NCBI GenBank assembly: GCA_947625425.1
Contig: CANQOH010000019.1
Span: 1-22,513, forward strand
Source: an uncultured Bacilli bacterium
GTDB taxonomy: Bacteria; Bacillota_I; Bacilli_A; RF39; UBA660
Reading direction: 5' to 3'
Length of the DNA stretch: 22,513 bases
The notes beneath the pieces are model-generated. The model saw nothing but the letters and a program-made list of their open reading frames with translations. It searched no databases and was not told the DNA's origin. Both the position numbers and the translations under genes were made by a program. Position 1 is the stretch's first letter; the number at the start of each line of letters is the position of its first letter. Positions 1-7,040 of this stretch are shown here, piece by piece.

Positions 1-56
1 AAAGTATGAGATCTTTCATTAGGATCTAAATTACGCATTTTTACTTTTTCATCCAT
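1..56 (-). CDS. NADPH-dependent glutamate synthase small-chain-like / Nfn large subunit, N-terminus only (partial)
   Basis: Only the first 18 codons are in the window (MDEKVKMRNLDPNERSHT); the gene runs off the left edge. The pattern V-x-M-R-x-x-D-P-x-x-R is the usual N-terminus of the GltA/GltD-like flavoprotein that partners SudB/NfnA. Its ATG shares one base with the TAA of the upstream gene (TAATG at 54-58), a typical translational-coupling junction, and a GGTGAT ribosome-binding site lies inside the end of that gene. Known of the family: the large subunit carries FAD and two 4Fe-4S clusters, and with the small subunit forms a cytoplasmic NADH-dependent ferredoxin-NADP oxidoreductase. Identity rests on the short N-terminus and the neighbour, so it is good but not complete. 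Confidence 0.75.
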   Translation of the reverse strand, partial: MDEKVKMRNLDPNERSHT

Positions 57-919
57 TATTTATCACCACAATTTCCACATCCACCAGAATGAGTATCACC
101 TTCTAGATCTTTTAAGTATCTACGACCTTCTTCATCTTTATATAAATTCATTCTTTTAATAGCAGCATCAAAATCAACTAAATGACCATCGAATTCAGGT
201 CCATCAACACACGCAAATTTAACTTCGTTATTAACAAGTAAACGACAAGCACCACACATACCAGTACCATCAACCATAATGGGATTCATACTAGCAATAG
301 TTTTAATATTTAGTTCTTTAGTTAAATTACAAACAAATTTCATCATAACAGTTGAACCCATAACAATACATAAATCATAATCATGTTTTTCTTTTAAGGC
401 ATCAGTTACTAAGCCTTTCATGCCATAAGAGCCATCATCAGTAACAATGGTTAAGTTATTGCATACTTCTTTTAATTTATCTAAGATAATTAATAAATCT
501 TTATTTTTAGCACCATAGATAATATCAACATCAAGACCATGATTTTTAAAGTATTTAGCTTGAGGATAGACAGGAGCAATACCTACGCCACCACCAATCA
601 TAACTATTTTCTTATCTTTATATTTATCTATATTAGTTACTACTTCACTCGGTTTACCTAAAGGACCAGCTACACTAAATAATTCATTTTCAGTTTTACT
701 AAGTTCTAAAGTAGAAGATCCAACTACTTGATAGATCATTCTTAAAATAGAAGTATCTTGATCATAATCATAAATAGTTAAAGGAATACGTTCACTATCA
801 CTTTTAGCCATAACAATAACAAATTGACCAGGTAAAGCATTTTTAACAACTAAAGGAGCTTTAGCTTCTAATAAATAGATATGATCTCCTATTGGTTCAT
901 TTTTTAAAATCTTGTACAT
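56..919 (-). CDS. Sulfide/dihydroorotate dehydrogenase-like FAD/NAD-binding protein (NfnA/SudB, ferredoxin-NADP reductase small subunit)
   Basis: A 287-aa protein of full family length. It shows an FAD-binding R-x-P-L-T-I motif (R44 to I49), a glycine-rich nucleotide-binding segment GGGVGIAP (109-116), and a C-terminal 2Fe-2S site with C222, C225 and C237 in the context CGAC...ACVDGPEFDGHLVDF, which is diagnostic for the SudB/NfnA group rather than plain PyrK. D217 sits where Nfn enzymes use an aspartate as an additional cluster ligand. A further CxxC pair (C281, C284) lies at the extreme C-terminus. Known role: with the large subunit it couples NADH, NADPH and ferredoxin pools, possibly by electron bifurcation. 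The start ATG at 919 follows an AGGTGATG site. The downstream partner gene overlaps its stop codon by one base. Confidence 0.92.
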   Translation of the reverse strand: MYKILKNEPIGDHIYLLEAKAPLVVKNALPGQFVIVMAKSDSERIPLTIYDYDQDTSILRMIYQVVGSSTLELSKTENELFSVAGPLGKPSEVVTNIDKYKDKKIVMIGGGVGIAPVYPQAKYFKNHGLDVDIIYGAKNKDLLIILDKLKEVCNNLTIVTDDGSYGMKGLVTDALKEKHDYDLCIVMGSTVMMKFVCNLTKELNIKTIASMNPIMVDGTGMCGACRLLVNNEVKFACVDGPEFDGHLVDFDAAIKRMNLYKDEEGRRYLKDLEGDTHSGGCGNCGDK

Positions 920-934
920 ATCATCACCTATTTT

Positions 935-943
935 ATTATAACA
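935..943 (-). promoter_or_regulatory. Extended -10 promoter for the Nfn operon
   Basis: On the minus strand the sequence reads TGTTATAAT, an extended -10 (TG-n-TATAAT), about 15 bases upstream of the start codon at 919. The best -35-like hexamer, TTGTCT, is 20 bases upstream, too far to be ideal, so the extended -10 probably carries recognition. Confidence 0.5.
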
Positions 944-964
944 TGTAATTATTAAAAAATAGAC

Positions 965-990
965 AAGAAAAAAAGGTCTTTCAGACCTTT
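965..990 (-). terminator. Intrinsic terminator of the 382-aa gene
   Basis: Perfect 8-bp stem AAAGGTCT (972-979) / AGACCTTT (983-990) with a 3-base loop. On the minus strand it is followed by a T-rich run. It begins 2 bases after the stop codon of the 993-2141 gene and separates it from the Nfn operon. Confidence 0.85.
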
Positions 991-992
991 AA

Positions 993-2141
993 TTAAATTG
1001 CTTTTCTTGAGGCAAAGAATTGTAATGGAAGTTCAAGATTATTAGCTTTACAATAGTTAAATAACCATTGAGCACATTCTTGATGATGATTTAAAGTAGT
1101 TGCTTCTTCAGTAAATAAGTAAGAACGACTAAAGATACATCTTAAACCTTGACTAATAGAATTTCTTTGTCTTACATATTCTCTAAAACTAATTAAGTCA
1201 CTTCCGCGATAGTAAATTTCACTATCATTTTCAATCCTTTTAAGAATTTTTTTATTATGCATGTAACGTGGTATATTACGGAAGAAATTAATAATGTTTT
1301 GACCAGGAGTTTTTATACTATAATCATAAGTTGGCGCAAGGTGATATTGACTACTAAATGTCGCAGCTGTGTTAGCAAATTGTTCATCGACTTCAGCAAA
1401 CTCAGTTTCAGCTATTGTTCTAAGTGAACGACTAGTTCTAGGTTGGAAAACTTCTGTAGGTATTACCATTAAAGCATGACTTTCGGTTTCTTTAATTACT
1501 GGATCAATAATTTCAGGAATTAATACTTCAGTTTCATCTACTGGTTGATATTCAGCAGTCGCTACTGGATTGGTTGCTTCTTGAATTACTGGAGTTTTTC
1601 TAACTCTTGGTTTTCTAGCCTTAGGATTTAAATTTCTCGTATTATAACTTATTTCTCTACTTATTGATTTTTTTAGTTCTTTTAGTTCTTCTGCAGATAG
1701 ATTATCTAGGTTAGCGTAAGAATTATTTATAGCCGCAATATTACTTTCTCTTTTTAGAACTCTTATATAACGAGCGATATCTTTTCTAAAAGTAGTAGTT
1801 TTTTCTAAATATGTATCAATTACAGATTCTTCAATATTACGTTTCTTTAAGATACTTTTAATTTTATTAATATAGTAATTTAATTTTTTACGTAAATTAA
1901 ATATTTCTTCTGGATCTGTAGCATTGACTATTTGTTGGGTTAAATCAGTTATTAATTCTTGAGCTTGAACTATGGCTTTGTATGTTTTTACATCTAGTTC
2001 TGAAGCATTAAGAACTTCAATGACATCTTTAACACTATTACTAAAATTATCTTTATTTTGCGATAAGCTTTCTTTGACCATTTTAAGTAAGGCTAAATGG
2101 TCTTGTTGAATTTTATCAATACGTTTATTTATTTTTTTCAT
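993..2141 (-). CDS. Unrecognised 382-aa helical/coiled-coil protein
   Basis: I do not recognise this family. The chosen start is the ATG at 2141 (MKKINKR), because an AGGTGA ribosome-binding site ends a few bases before it; a GTG at 2150 is in frame, but that GTG is itself part of the ribosome-binding site. Residues 1 to about 170 are highly charged and helical with heptad-like spacing, suggesting coiled coil. A basic Arg/Lys/Pro linker follows, then a low-complexity acidic Val/Glu/Pro-rich region around 185-250. The C-terminal ~110 residues are Arg/Tyr/Phe-rich and look folded. There is no signal peptide or membrane helix. It overlaps the preceding 41-aa gene by 17 bp and is closed by its own terminator, so the two form a small operon. 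Function unknown. Confidence 0.8.
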   Translation of the reverse strand: MKKINKRIDKIQQDHLALLKMVKESLSQNKDNFSNSVKDVIEVLNASELDVKTYKAIVQAQELITDLTQQIVNATDPEEIFNLRKKLNYYINKIKSILKKRNIEESVIDTYLEKTTTFRKDIARYIRVLKRESNIAAINNSYANLDNLSAEELKELKKSISREISYNTRNLNPKARKPRVRKTPVIQEATNPVATAEYQPVDETEVLIPEIIDPVIKETESHALMVIPTEVFQPRTSRSLRTIAETEFAEVDEQFANTAATFSSQYHLAPTYDYSIKTPGQNIINFFRNIPRYMHNKKILKRIENDSEIYYRGSDLISFREYVRQRNSISQGLRCIFSRSYLFTEEATTLNHHQECAQWLFNYCKANNLELPLQFFASRKAI

Positions 2142-2250
2142 TAGTTTCACCTGTTTCTTTAGCTTTTAATTCGTCATCCATACCTTTAAGGATTGATAGT
2201 AATTCTAATAAGGATTCGTTATTTAAATCTTCTAAATTTATATTTTCCAT
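2125..2250 (-). CDS. Small 41-aa acidic leader protein, translationally coupled
   Basis: A 41-codon ORF starting at the ATG at 2250, which is preceded by a strong AAGGGGAG ribosome-binding site. The product is leucine- and glutamate-rich (LLELLSILKGMDDEL core), predicted amphipathic helix. It runs 17 bp into the next gene in another frame, and its last codons contain that gene's ribosome-binding site, so translation of the two is probably coupled. It sits directly behind a near-consensus promoter (2277-2305), which argues that it is real. I do not recognise the family. It may bind the coiled-coil protein encoded next, by inference from coupling only. Confidence 0.65.
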   Translation of the reverse strand: MENINLEDLNNESLLELLSILKGMDDELKAKETGETNEKNK

Positions 2251-2276
2251 TATTCTTCTCCCCTTTTATGGGTTGT

Positions 2277-2305
2277 ATTATATATGTAAAAGCTAAAATA
2301 GACAA
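2277..2305 (-). promoter_or_regulatory. Sigma-A-type promoter for the 41-aa / 382-aa operon
   Basis: TTGTCT (2300-2305), 17-base spacer, TATAAT (2277-2282), read on the minus strand. The -10 lies 26 bases upstream of the ATG at 2250. This is one of the best housekeeping promoters in the window. Confidence 0.75.
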
Positions 2306-2321
2306 ATTTTGCTCCATTTTT

Positions 2322-2353
2322 GCAAAAAAAAGATTGTTTTTTTAACAATCTTT
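2322..2353 (-). terminator. Intrinsic terminator of the TPM gene
   Basis: 10-bp stem AAAGATTGTT (2329-2338) / AACAATCTTT (2344-2353), loop of T residues, then a run of T on the minus strand. It abuts the TAG stop of the TPM gene. Confidence 0.85.
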
Positions 2354-3343
2354 CTAGAAACCTCTTGAAGCTCCGCCACCACCAGATGATCCGCCACCAC
2401 CGGAGAAGCCACCAAAACCACCACCTGATGAATGGCCACCACCAGATGACCAACCACCATAGCCACCACCGCCACCATAGTAGCCATCACCAAAACCACC
2501 TTTTTTACCATTAGAAAGGGGATTAACAATAAAGGCAGCTAAAAGGGCACCAACGAATGCTAAAGTAATCTCACCACTTAAAATATCAGATAATTCATCA
2601 GGTAGATTAGATGAAACAGATAGTTTTGATAACGAATAGAAAATATAGGCATTTGCTAAAATAGCAAAGACACAAATGGCAACAAAAATCATTCTAATAT
2701 TTTTTTCGTCTTTCTTAGTAAATAAACCAAAAACAAAACCAGATAATAAACCAATAGCTAAAGATATCTTTCTATAGGCTTCCTGTTTTTGAACTTCTTT
2801 CATAGTAATGTATCCAATGTTTACTACTTTAATATCAGAAGCATCTATTTCATAATAATCACATACTTTTTTATAAAGAGCAGAATAACCATTTTTAATA
2901 GCTTCATCCCATTTATCTTCTTTTAGGTAAGGAATGAAATAATCATCTAAATAACGACCTGCTAAACCATCAGTTATAACTCCTTCTAAACCATAACCTA
3001 CTTCAATTCTAATTTTTCGTTCATTAGGTGCTAATAAAATTAAAAGACCATTATCTTCTTTTTCTTCACCAATCCCAAATTTACGAAATAAATCAGTAGC
3101 ATAAGTTTCAATATCTTGATCTTCTAAACTCTTGACAGTTACAACAACTATCTGAGCATTAGTAGCACTCGCTAACTTAACAGAATTATTCATAATGAAA
3201 CTTTCAGTGTCGTCAGATAGGACATTAGCATAATCATTAATATAAAATTCACTTGTCGGTTCAACTAAAGCATTTACTTTAATATTGATAAACAAGAATA
3301 AGAAAAGAGAAAAAATAATTAATAATAATTTATTTTTATTCAT
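2354..3343 (-). CDS. TPM-domain (YgcG-type) membrane protein with Gly/Ser-rich tail
   Basis: 329 aa. Residues 1-25 form a signal peptide (KNK then a Leu/Phe/Ile core, NALV cleavage region). Residues ~30-165 match the TPM domain: FYINDYANVLSDD at the start, the conserved N-A-Q-I-V-V-V-T-V strand near 62-70, DNGLLILLAPNERKIRIEVGYGLEG (98-121) and the LAGRYLDDYFIPYL stretch. Three membrane helices follow at about 192-208, 217-238 and 256-274. A Gly/Ser/Tyr-rich tail (282-329) ends in ASRGF, as in other YgcG proteins. Family members are often encoded next to LemA, and a lemA gene lies 3.7 kb upstream here, separated by dapA and a HEPN cassette. The ribosome-binding site is AAAGGAG. Molecular activity is not established from sequence. 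Confidence 0.9.
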   Translation of the reverse strand: MNKNKLLLIIFSLFLFLFINIKVNALVEPTSEFYINDYANVLSDDTESFIMNNSVKLASATNAQIVVVTVKSLEDQDIETYATDLFRKFGIGEEKEDNGLLILLAPNERKIRIEVGYGLEGVITDGLAGRYLDDYFIPYLKEDKWDEAIKNGYSALYKKVCDYYEIDASDIKVVNIGYITMKEVQKQEAYRKISLAIGLLSGFVFGLFTKKDEKNIRMIFVAICVFAILANAYIFYSLSKLSVSSNLPDELSDILSGEITLAFVGALLAAFIVNPLSNGKKGGFGDGYYGGGGGYGGWSSGGGHSSGGGFGGFSGGGGSSGGGGASRGF

Positions 3344-3376
3344 AACTATTTTCTCCTTTCGATACTTTATATTTTA

Positions 3377-3405
3377 ATTATATAAAAATTTATAGAGTTT
3401 TAAAA
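3377..3405 (-). promoter_or_regulatory. Probable promoter of the TPM gene
   Basis: TATAAT (3377-3382) on the minus strand, with a weak -35 (TTTTAA, 3400-3405) at 17-base spacing. The -10 is 33 bases upstream of the TPM start codon. It lies inside repeat copy 1, and the same arrangement occurs before the HEPN gene in copy 2. Confidence 0.5.
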
Positions 3406-3429
3406 TTAGTTTCTTATTATTTGACATAA

Positions 3430-3457
3430 GAAAAAATATGCTTTGGGTAAGCATATT
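3430..3457 (-). terminator. Terminator of the HEPN / 73-aa operon
   Basis: 9-bp stem AATATGCTT (3435-3443) / AAGCATATT (3449-3457) followed on the minus strand by TTTTCTTATG. It starts just after the TAA at 3459. The stem is the same as that of the dapA terminator. Confidence 0.8.
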
Positions 3458-3458
3458 A

Positions 3459-3680
3459 TTAATTATTAATTTCTTTATGAAAATTATTCATAACTTGAAG
3501 AGCTACATCCATGTCTAATTCTTCAAATAGTTTTCCATTTTCTTCCTTAACTATTAACCAATCATCACTATTATTAAAATTAATTATTAAGTAATAATAT
3601 TGATTGTTATAAAATGTTTTATTAGTAATAACAAATTCTTGGTTATTATCTTGAGTTATAAGATCTCTTACATTATATAT
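3459..3680 (-). CDS. DUF1292-like 73-aa ORF without a canonical start codon
   Basis: A 73-codon open frame from an ATA at 3680 to TAA at 3459. The product begins YNVRDLITQDNNQEF after the initiator and looks like a compact DUF1292-type protein: an acidic N-terminal strand pair, a tyrosine strand (YYYLI), then LIVKEENGKLFEEL and a C-terminal helix ending MNNFHKEINN. An AGAGGTG ribosome-binding site lies at the right distance (7 bases) from the ATA. The only ATG nearby (3687) abuts that site and stops after four codons (ATG AAA AAT ATA TAA). So either AUA is used, the start was lost by a G-to-A change, or one A was gained in the A5 run at 3680-3684. It follows the HEPN gene by 35 bases and shares its terminator. 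Function unknown; an accessory or antitoxin role is speculation from position. Confidence 0.6.
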   Translation of the reverse strand: MYNVRDLITQDNNQEFVITNKTFYNNQYYYLIINFNNSDDWLIVKEENGKLFEELDMDVALQVMNNFHKEINN

Positions 3681-3715
3681 TTTTCATCACCTCTATATTT
3701 TTTGAAACCTTGTTA

Positions 3716-5947
3716 TCAATGACTAATAGTTGTTGATAGTTCATCTTTTTCATCATTTAGTTTTTCAATATTTTCATTAATTTTTTCTATTTGAATTGAA
3801 AAAATTTTATCTAGTTGTTTTATTATTTGAGTTAGACAACTGAAGAATAATGCTGAACCAAAAATAGAACCTAGTGATAAATATCCAGCATTAACAATTT
3901 CTCTATGGAAAATTTCAAATAAGTTTTTTAATTGCATACTAGAAGTATATATATCAGGTGATATAAGATATGATTGTTCCATATATAATAAGCCAGCTGC
4001 GCCAAGGAATCCGAGTACTTTTGAAGTATCAGCAATTAATGATTGATAATTATTAACTATTGTATTTCCTCTATTAACTAATTGATTTATACGATCTATG
4101 GCTTTGTCATTTTTATCTATCTCTTTTATAAAATAGTCTTCATTAAATCGATAATAACTAGAGTTTTCTGTAAAGTTTTCACTAGTGAATTTAACTCTTT
4201 GAAGAAGTAGTTTACGACTCTTAAGACTTTGAATGACATTAAATAATGTATCTGTTGGATTGTCATTATGATATAAAATTGTTGTAACTTGCATCAGCAT
4301 TTCAATATTATTAATATTATATAAGAATTTCTTTCTGTTTTTTGCAAATAAATCAGCTGCCTGTTTATTTATTTTTTGCTTTTGGAAGAATGGTGATGTA
4401 TCTAAAAATAATAGATTTATTCCACTATCTATATTATGTAAATAACAGTAGTAGGCTTCCCAAAAACTAAGATTACCACCATTAGTAATAAAGGATTTTA
4501 AGTATAACAATAAGGTATTAAGATTCTTTTTCTTCCACTCTATTCTAGAAGAAAAAGAATATTCTTCATAATCACTTAATTTAACATTATTCATTTGTTC
4601 AAGATATGCTTGAAGTGTAAGACCATCTTGCAGTTGATAGTTTAAAACTTCATCTATTCTTCTTTGAGTTGGATATTCTAAGATATATTGAGCTATTTTA
4701 TTATTTTCTAATAAGTATAAGATTGTATCAATTTGACTTTTATTTAAATAATATTGATAAACATCTACATAATCTTTAAACCTTTTAGCGATAAAAACTT
4801 TTTCAAATAAGAACAATTCATTTGCATTACCACTTAACTCTTCTACTGGAGTAGAAAGACTTTCTTTAAATACTTCGCTATTTAAGAATTTTTTTAAATC
4901 TTTTGTTTTGATAGATATTTCTATATATGGAGTTTCTTTTGAACTCTTTTGGTCCCAAAAATATACTCTATGATTAGTACATCTTATTCGGCCGTGTGAA
5001 ACGGCATTTCTTAAATGAGTTAATAAAATTGGGGTTGGATATGGATATTTTGTATTGGTTTTAGCCATTTTATTTATATTACAAAGATATGGTGGTTTAT
5101 CTTGATTGTTATTATCGCTATTATTGATTAAATTTGGATAACATTGGTTTAATACTTCTTCATCTGTATCTTCTGAATAATTCATTTTATATTTATTGAA
5201 AAAACCATCTCTTAGATTTTTTGTGTCGGTATCACCGAAAAGAGAAACTTTAAATTTAGAGCAATCTAAAAGGCTTTGTTGTTGATCTAAGTATTTATCT
5301 ATTAAGCTCTCTTTATTATAGCTTAAAACTAAGGATAACTCGATAAATAATTTAGCGTTTCTTTTCATACTTGAAAAGTTATTAGCTTTTACAGCTTCAT
5401 AAGTTGCACATAAAGTAGAAATAATATCGTTTGAAGAATTTTTAAGATTTTCGATTCCTAAACTTCTTTCTAAAAGTCTTATTAAAACATCTTTAGATGT
5501 TTCAATGCTTGTATCGATATTACTACTTGATCTACTTTGGCTATTTATTGTAAGTACATTATGCGAATCTATTTTTGTTCCACCAGTATAATGGGGAAAA
5601 GAATTTCTAATTATTCTAAAAACTCTTCGATTATCAGATCCTAGTTGACGACTTGGTTTGTTTAAGTTGTAACCATGCACATTTAGAGGAATTTTAAAAA
5701 AATCAACCGTTTTAGAAGAAGTAGATTCTTCATTATAAATTCTGTTACCAAATCTTTTAGTATAAAAATCACTGATAGTATTTATATTAGCAACAGTAAT
5801 TCCATCATTGAAAACAGTAATAGTAAATAATAAAAATATTTGAATATCTTCTTTTTCTTCTGGAGTCAAACTAGTATAATCGTTTTTATCTATGCAATGA
5901 CAAAATTTCATAATTGTTGGATTAACGACATCTCTATATTCCATCAT
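3716..5947 (-). CDS. Double-HEPN, membrane-anchored putative RNase (743 aa)
   Basis: I do not recognise a named family, but two HEPN signatures are visible. Motif 1 is RNSFPH (R114-H119, bases 5591-5608); motif 2 is RNAVSH (R313-H318, bases 4994-5011), in the typical context LRNAVSHGRI followed by a strand with FWD and an ISIKTKDLKKFL segment. The first motif is followed by an analogous pattern (VLTI, then SIETSKDVLIRLL), suggesting an internal HEPN duplication in residues ~1-360. Known of the superfamily: R-x4-6-H forms a metal-independent RNase active site used by Cas13, Abi proteins and HEPN toxins. Residues ~360-640 are helical with no recognised domain. Two hydrophobic segments (~642-660 and ~687-706) and a final coiled coil (~707-740) suggest a membrane hairpin. 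The ribosome-binding site (GATAAG) is weak. It is the first gene of a repeat-bracketed cassette with the 73-aa ORF. No CRISPR array is visible. Confidence 0.8.
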   Translation of the reverse strand: MMEYRDVVNPTIMKFCHCIDKNDYTSLTPEEKEDIQIFLLFTITVFNDGITVANINTISDFYTKRFGNRIYNEESTSSKTVDFFKIPLNVHGYNLNKPSRQLGSDNRRVFRIIRNSFPHYTGGTKIDSHNVLTINSQSRSSSNIDTSIETSKDVLIRLLERSLGIENLKNSSNDIISTLCATYEAVKANNFSSMKRNAKLFIELSLVLSYNKESLIDKYLDQQQSLLDCSKFKVSLFGDTDTKNLRDGFFNKYKMNYSEDTDEEVLNQCYPNLINNSDNNNQDKPPYLCNINKMAKTNTKYPYPTPILLTHLRNAVSHGRIRCTNHRVYFWDQKSSKETPYIEISIKTKDLKKFLNSEVFKESLSTPVEELSGNANELFLFEKVFIAKRFKDYVDVYQYYLNKSQIDTILYLLENNKIAQYILEYPTQRRIDEVLNYQLQDGLTLQAYLEQMNNVKLSDYEEYSFSSRIEWKKKNLNTLLLYLKSFITNGGNLSFWEAYYCYLHNIDSGINLLFLDTSPFFQKQKINKQAADLFAKNRKKFLYNINNIEMLMQVTTILYHNDNPTDTLFNVIQSLKSRKLLLQRVKFTSENFTENSSYYRFNEDYFIKEIDKNDKAIDRINQLVNRGNTIVNNYQSLIADTSKVLGFLGAAGLLYMEQSYLISPDIYTSSMQLKNLFEIFHREIVNAGYLSLGSIFGSALFFSCLTQIIKQLDKIFSIQIEKINENIEKLNDEKDELSTTISH

Positions 5948-5974
5948 ACTTATCAGCTTCTATCTTATAAAATA

Positions 5975-6003
5975 ATTATATAAAAATTTATTGAGTTTTA
6001 AAA
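5975..6003 (-). promoter_or_regulatory. Probable promoter of the HEPN cassette
   Basis: TATAAT (5975-5980), 27 bases upstream of the HEPN start codon, with a weak TTTTAA at -35. The sequence is nearly identical to the TPM promoter in repeat copy 1, so the two genes may be expressed alike. Confidence 0.5.
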
Positions 6004-6024
6004 TTAGTTTCTTATTATTTTACA

Positions 6025-6056
6025 TAAGAAAAAATATGCTTTTGGATAAGCATATT
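6025..6056 (-). terminator. Intrinsic terminator of dapA
   Basis: 9-bp stem AATATGCTT (6033-6041) / AAGCATATT (6048-6056) followed on the minus strand by TTTTCTTATG. The stem overlaps the dapA stop codon. Confidence 0.8.
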
Positions 6057-6942
6057 AGTTTTGAGAATCGAATTCAGTCATTTTATTTTTTAAAACTAAT
6101 CTATTTGGTTCAGTTATTTTAACTAATGGTAATCTTGGAGTACCAAAATTAAATCCTTTCATATTTAAAGCTTCTTTAACAGGTATAGGATTTACTTCAC
6201 TAAATAAAGCTTCAATTAGGGGTAAAGCTGTTAGTTGCATATCTAATGATTTAGTTACATTACCATTTAAATAGTTTTCAACTATATCATGCGTATATTT
6301 AGGATATATATTGGATAAGACAGAGATTACTCCTTTACCACCTAAAGATAAAATTGGGACTATTTGATCATCATTACCAGAATAGATAGTTAAATTATCA
6401 CCACATAGATGAGCTATTTTAGCTACTTGAAATATATTACCACTAGCTTCTTTAATAGCAACTATGTTTTCAATCTTAGATAATTCATGAGCTGTTTCGG
6501 GATTAATGTTTAAACCTGTACGACTTGGAACATTATATAAAATAATGGGAAGATTAACTGATTTAGCAATAGCTTTATAATGTTCTACTAAGCCTCCTTG
6601 AGTAGTTTTATTATAGTAAGGTGTGACAACTAAAAGACCATCTGCGCCTACACTTTCAGCATACTTAGACATACTGATAGCAGATGCTGTATTATTACCA
6701 CCAGTACCAGCAATTACAGGTATTCTTTTATTAACTGTATCAACAGCAAATTTAATACATTCTTTCTTTTCTTCTAAACTCATTGTAGCTGATTCACCGG
6801 TAGTACCACAAACGATAATAGCATCAGCGTGTCCTTCAATTTGAAATTCAATTAATTTTTTAAATTCTTCATAATTTATACCATCTTCGGTAAATGGTGT
6901 GGCAATAGCTGTTCCACAACCAGTAAATAAAATTTTTTTCAT
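6055..6942 (-). CDS. dapA: 4-hydroxy-tetrahydrodipicolinate synthase
   Basis: 295 aa, the normal length for a (beta/alpha)8 DapA. It condenses pyruvate with aspartate semialdehyde, the first committed step of lysine and diaminopimelate synthesis, in the cytoplasm. Visible catalytic features: GTTGES (46-51) with the Thr pair of the proton relay, TPYYNK (108-112), YNVPSRTG with Y136 and R141, and the Schiff-base lysine K164 in AIKEASG. It stands alone between its own ribosome-binding site (AAGGAGA) and terminator; no other lysine-pathway gene is in the window. NanA and KDG aldolases share the fold, but the YNVPxRTG motif and arginine favour DapA. Confidence 0.95.
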   Translation of the reverse strand: MKKILFTGCGTAIATPFTEDGINYEEFKKLIEFQIEGHADAIIVCGTTGESATMSLEEKKECIKFAVDTVNKRIPVIAGTGGNNTASAISMSKYAESVGADGLLVVTPYYNKTTQGGLVEHYKAIAKSVNLPIILYNVPSRTGLNINPETAHELSKIENIVAIKEASGNIFQVAKIAHLCGDNLTIYSGNDDQIVPILSLGGKGVISVLSNIYPKYTHDIVENYLNGNVTKSLDMQLTALPLIEALFSEVNPIPVKEALNMKGFNFGTPRLPLVKITEPNRLVLKNKMTEFDSQN

Positions 6943-7010
6943 AATATCTCCTTAAAAATTAAATATATATTATATGATATAGATATGGATGAAAAAAGAT
7001 TAGTATTTAA

Positions 7011-7038
7011 ATTCCACACATGATTTAGTTATTCCACA
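7011..7038. repeat. Paired ATTCCACA direct repeats upstream of dapA
   Basis: ATTCCACA occurs at 7011-7018 and 7031-7038, exactly 20 bases apart, between the lemA terminator and the dapA leader. A two-turn spacing on one face of the helix suits a dimeric regulator, but no regulator is assigned. A TATAAT-like element lies closer to dapA (around 6970-6980). Confidence 0.35.
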
Positions 7039-7040
7039 TT

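Larger units (their letters stand above)
3375..3458. repeat. 84-bp direct repeat, copy 1 (downstream side of the HEPN cassette)
   Basis: This segment is almost identical to 5973-6057 in the same orientation: the first 46 bases differ at one position, and the rest differ by a few substitutions and one indel in the loop of a hairpin. It holds the terminator of the 73-aa ORF and the promoter of the TPM gene. The two copies bracket the HEPN gene and the 73-aa ORF. Confidence 0.9.
5973..6057. repeat. 84-bp direct repeat, copy 2 (upstream side of the HEPN cassette)
   Basis: Direct counterpart of 3375-3458 in the same orientation. It contains the dapA terminator and the promoter of the HEPN gene. 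The repeat extends across the terminator stem into the dapA stop codon but not into dapA coding sequence. The two copies lie about 2.6 kb apart. Confidence 0.9.

Noticed and set aside
2139..2150. GTG at 2150 as the start of the coiled-coil protein
   Set aside because: The GTG is part of the AGGTGA ribosome-binding site that serves the ATG at 2141.
2250..2529. Trp-rich and Val-rich minus-strand ORFs and a His-rich plus-strand ORF
   Set aside because: They are out-of-frame readings of the Gly/Ser-rich tail of the TPM protein and its terminator; low-complexity composition is fully explained by GGN repeats.
3716..5947. Cas13-type effector
   Set aside because: The two HEPN motifs are only ~200 residues apart and both N-terminal, the protein ends in membrane helices, and there is no repeat-spacer array anywhere in the window. 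The CRISPR reading is not supported.
6943..7040. Lysine riboswitch upstream of dapA
   Set aside because: The spacer is under 100 bases, very AT-rich and lacks the long conserved multi-helix L-box structure.
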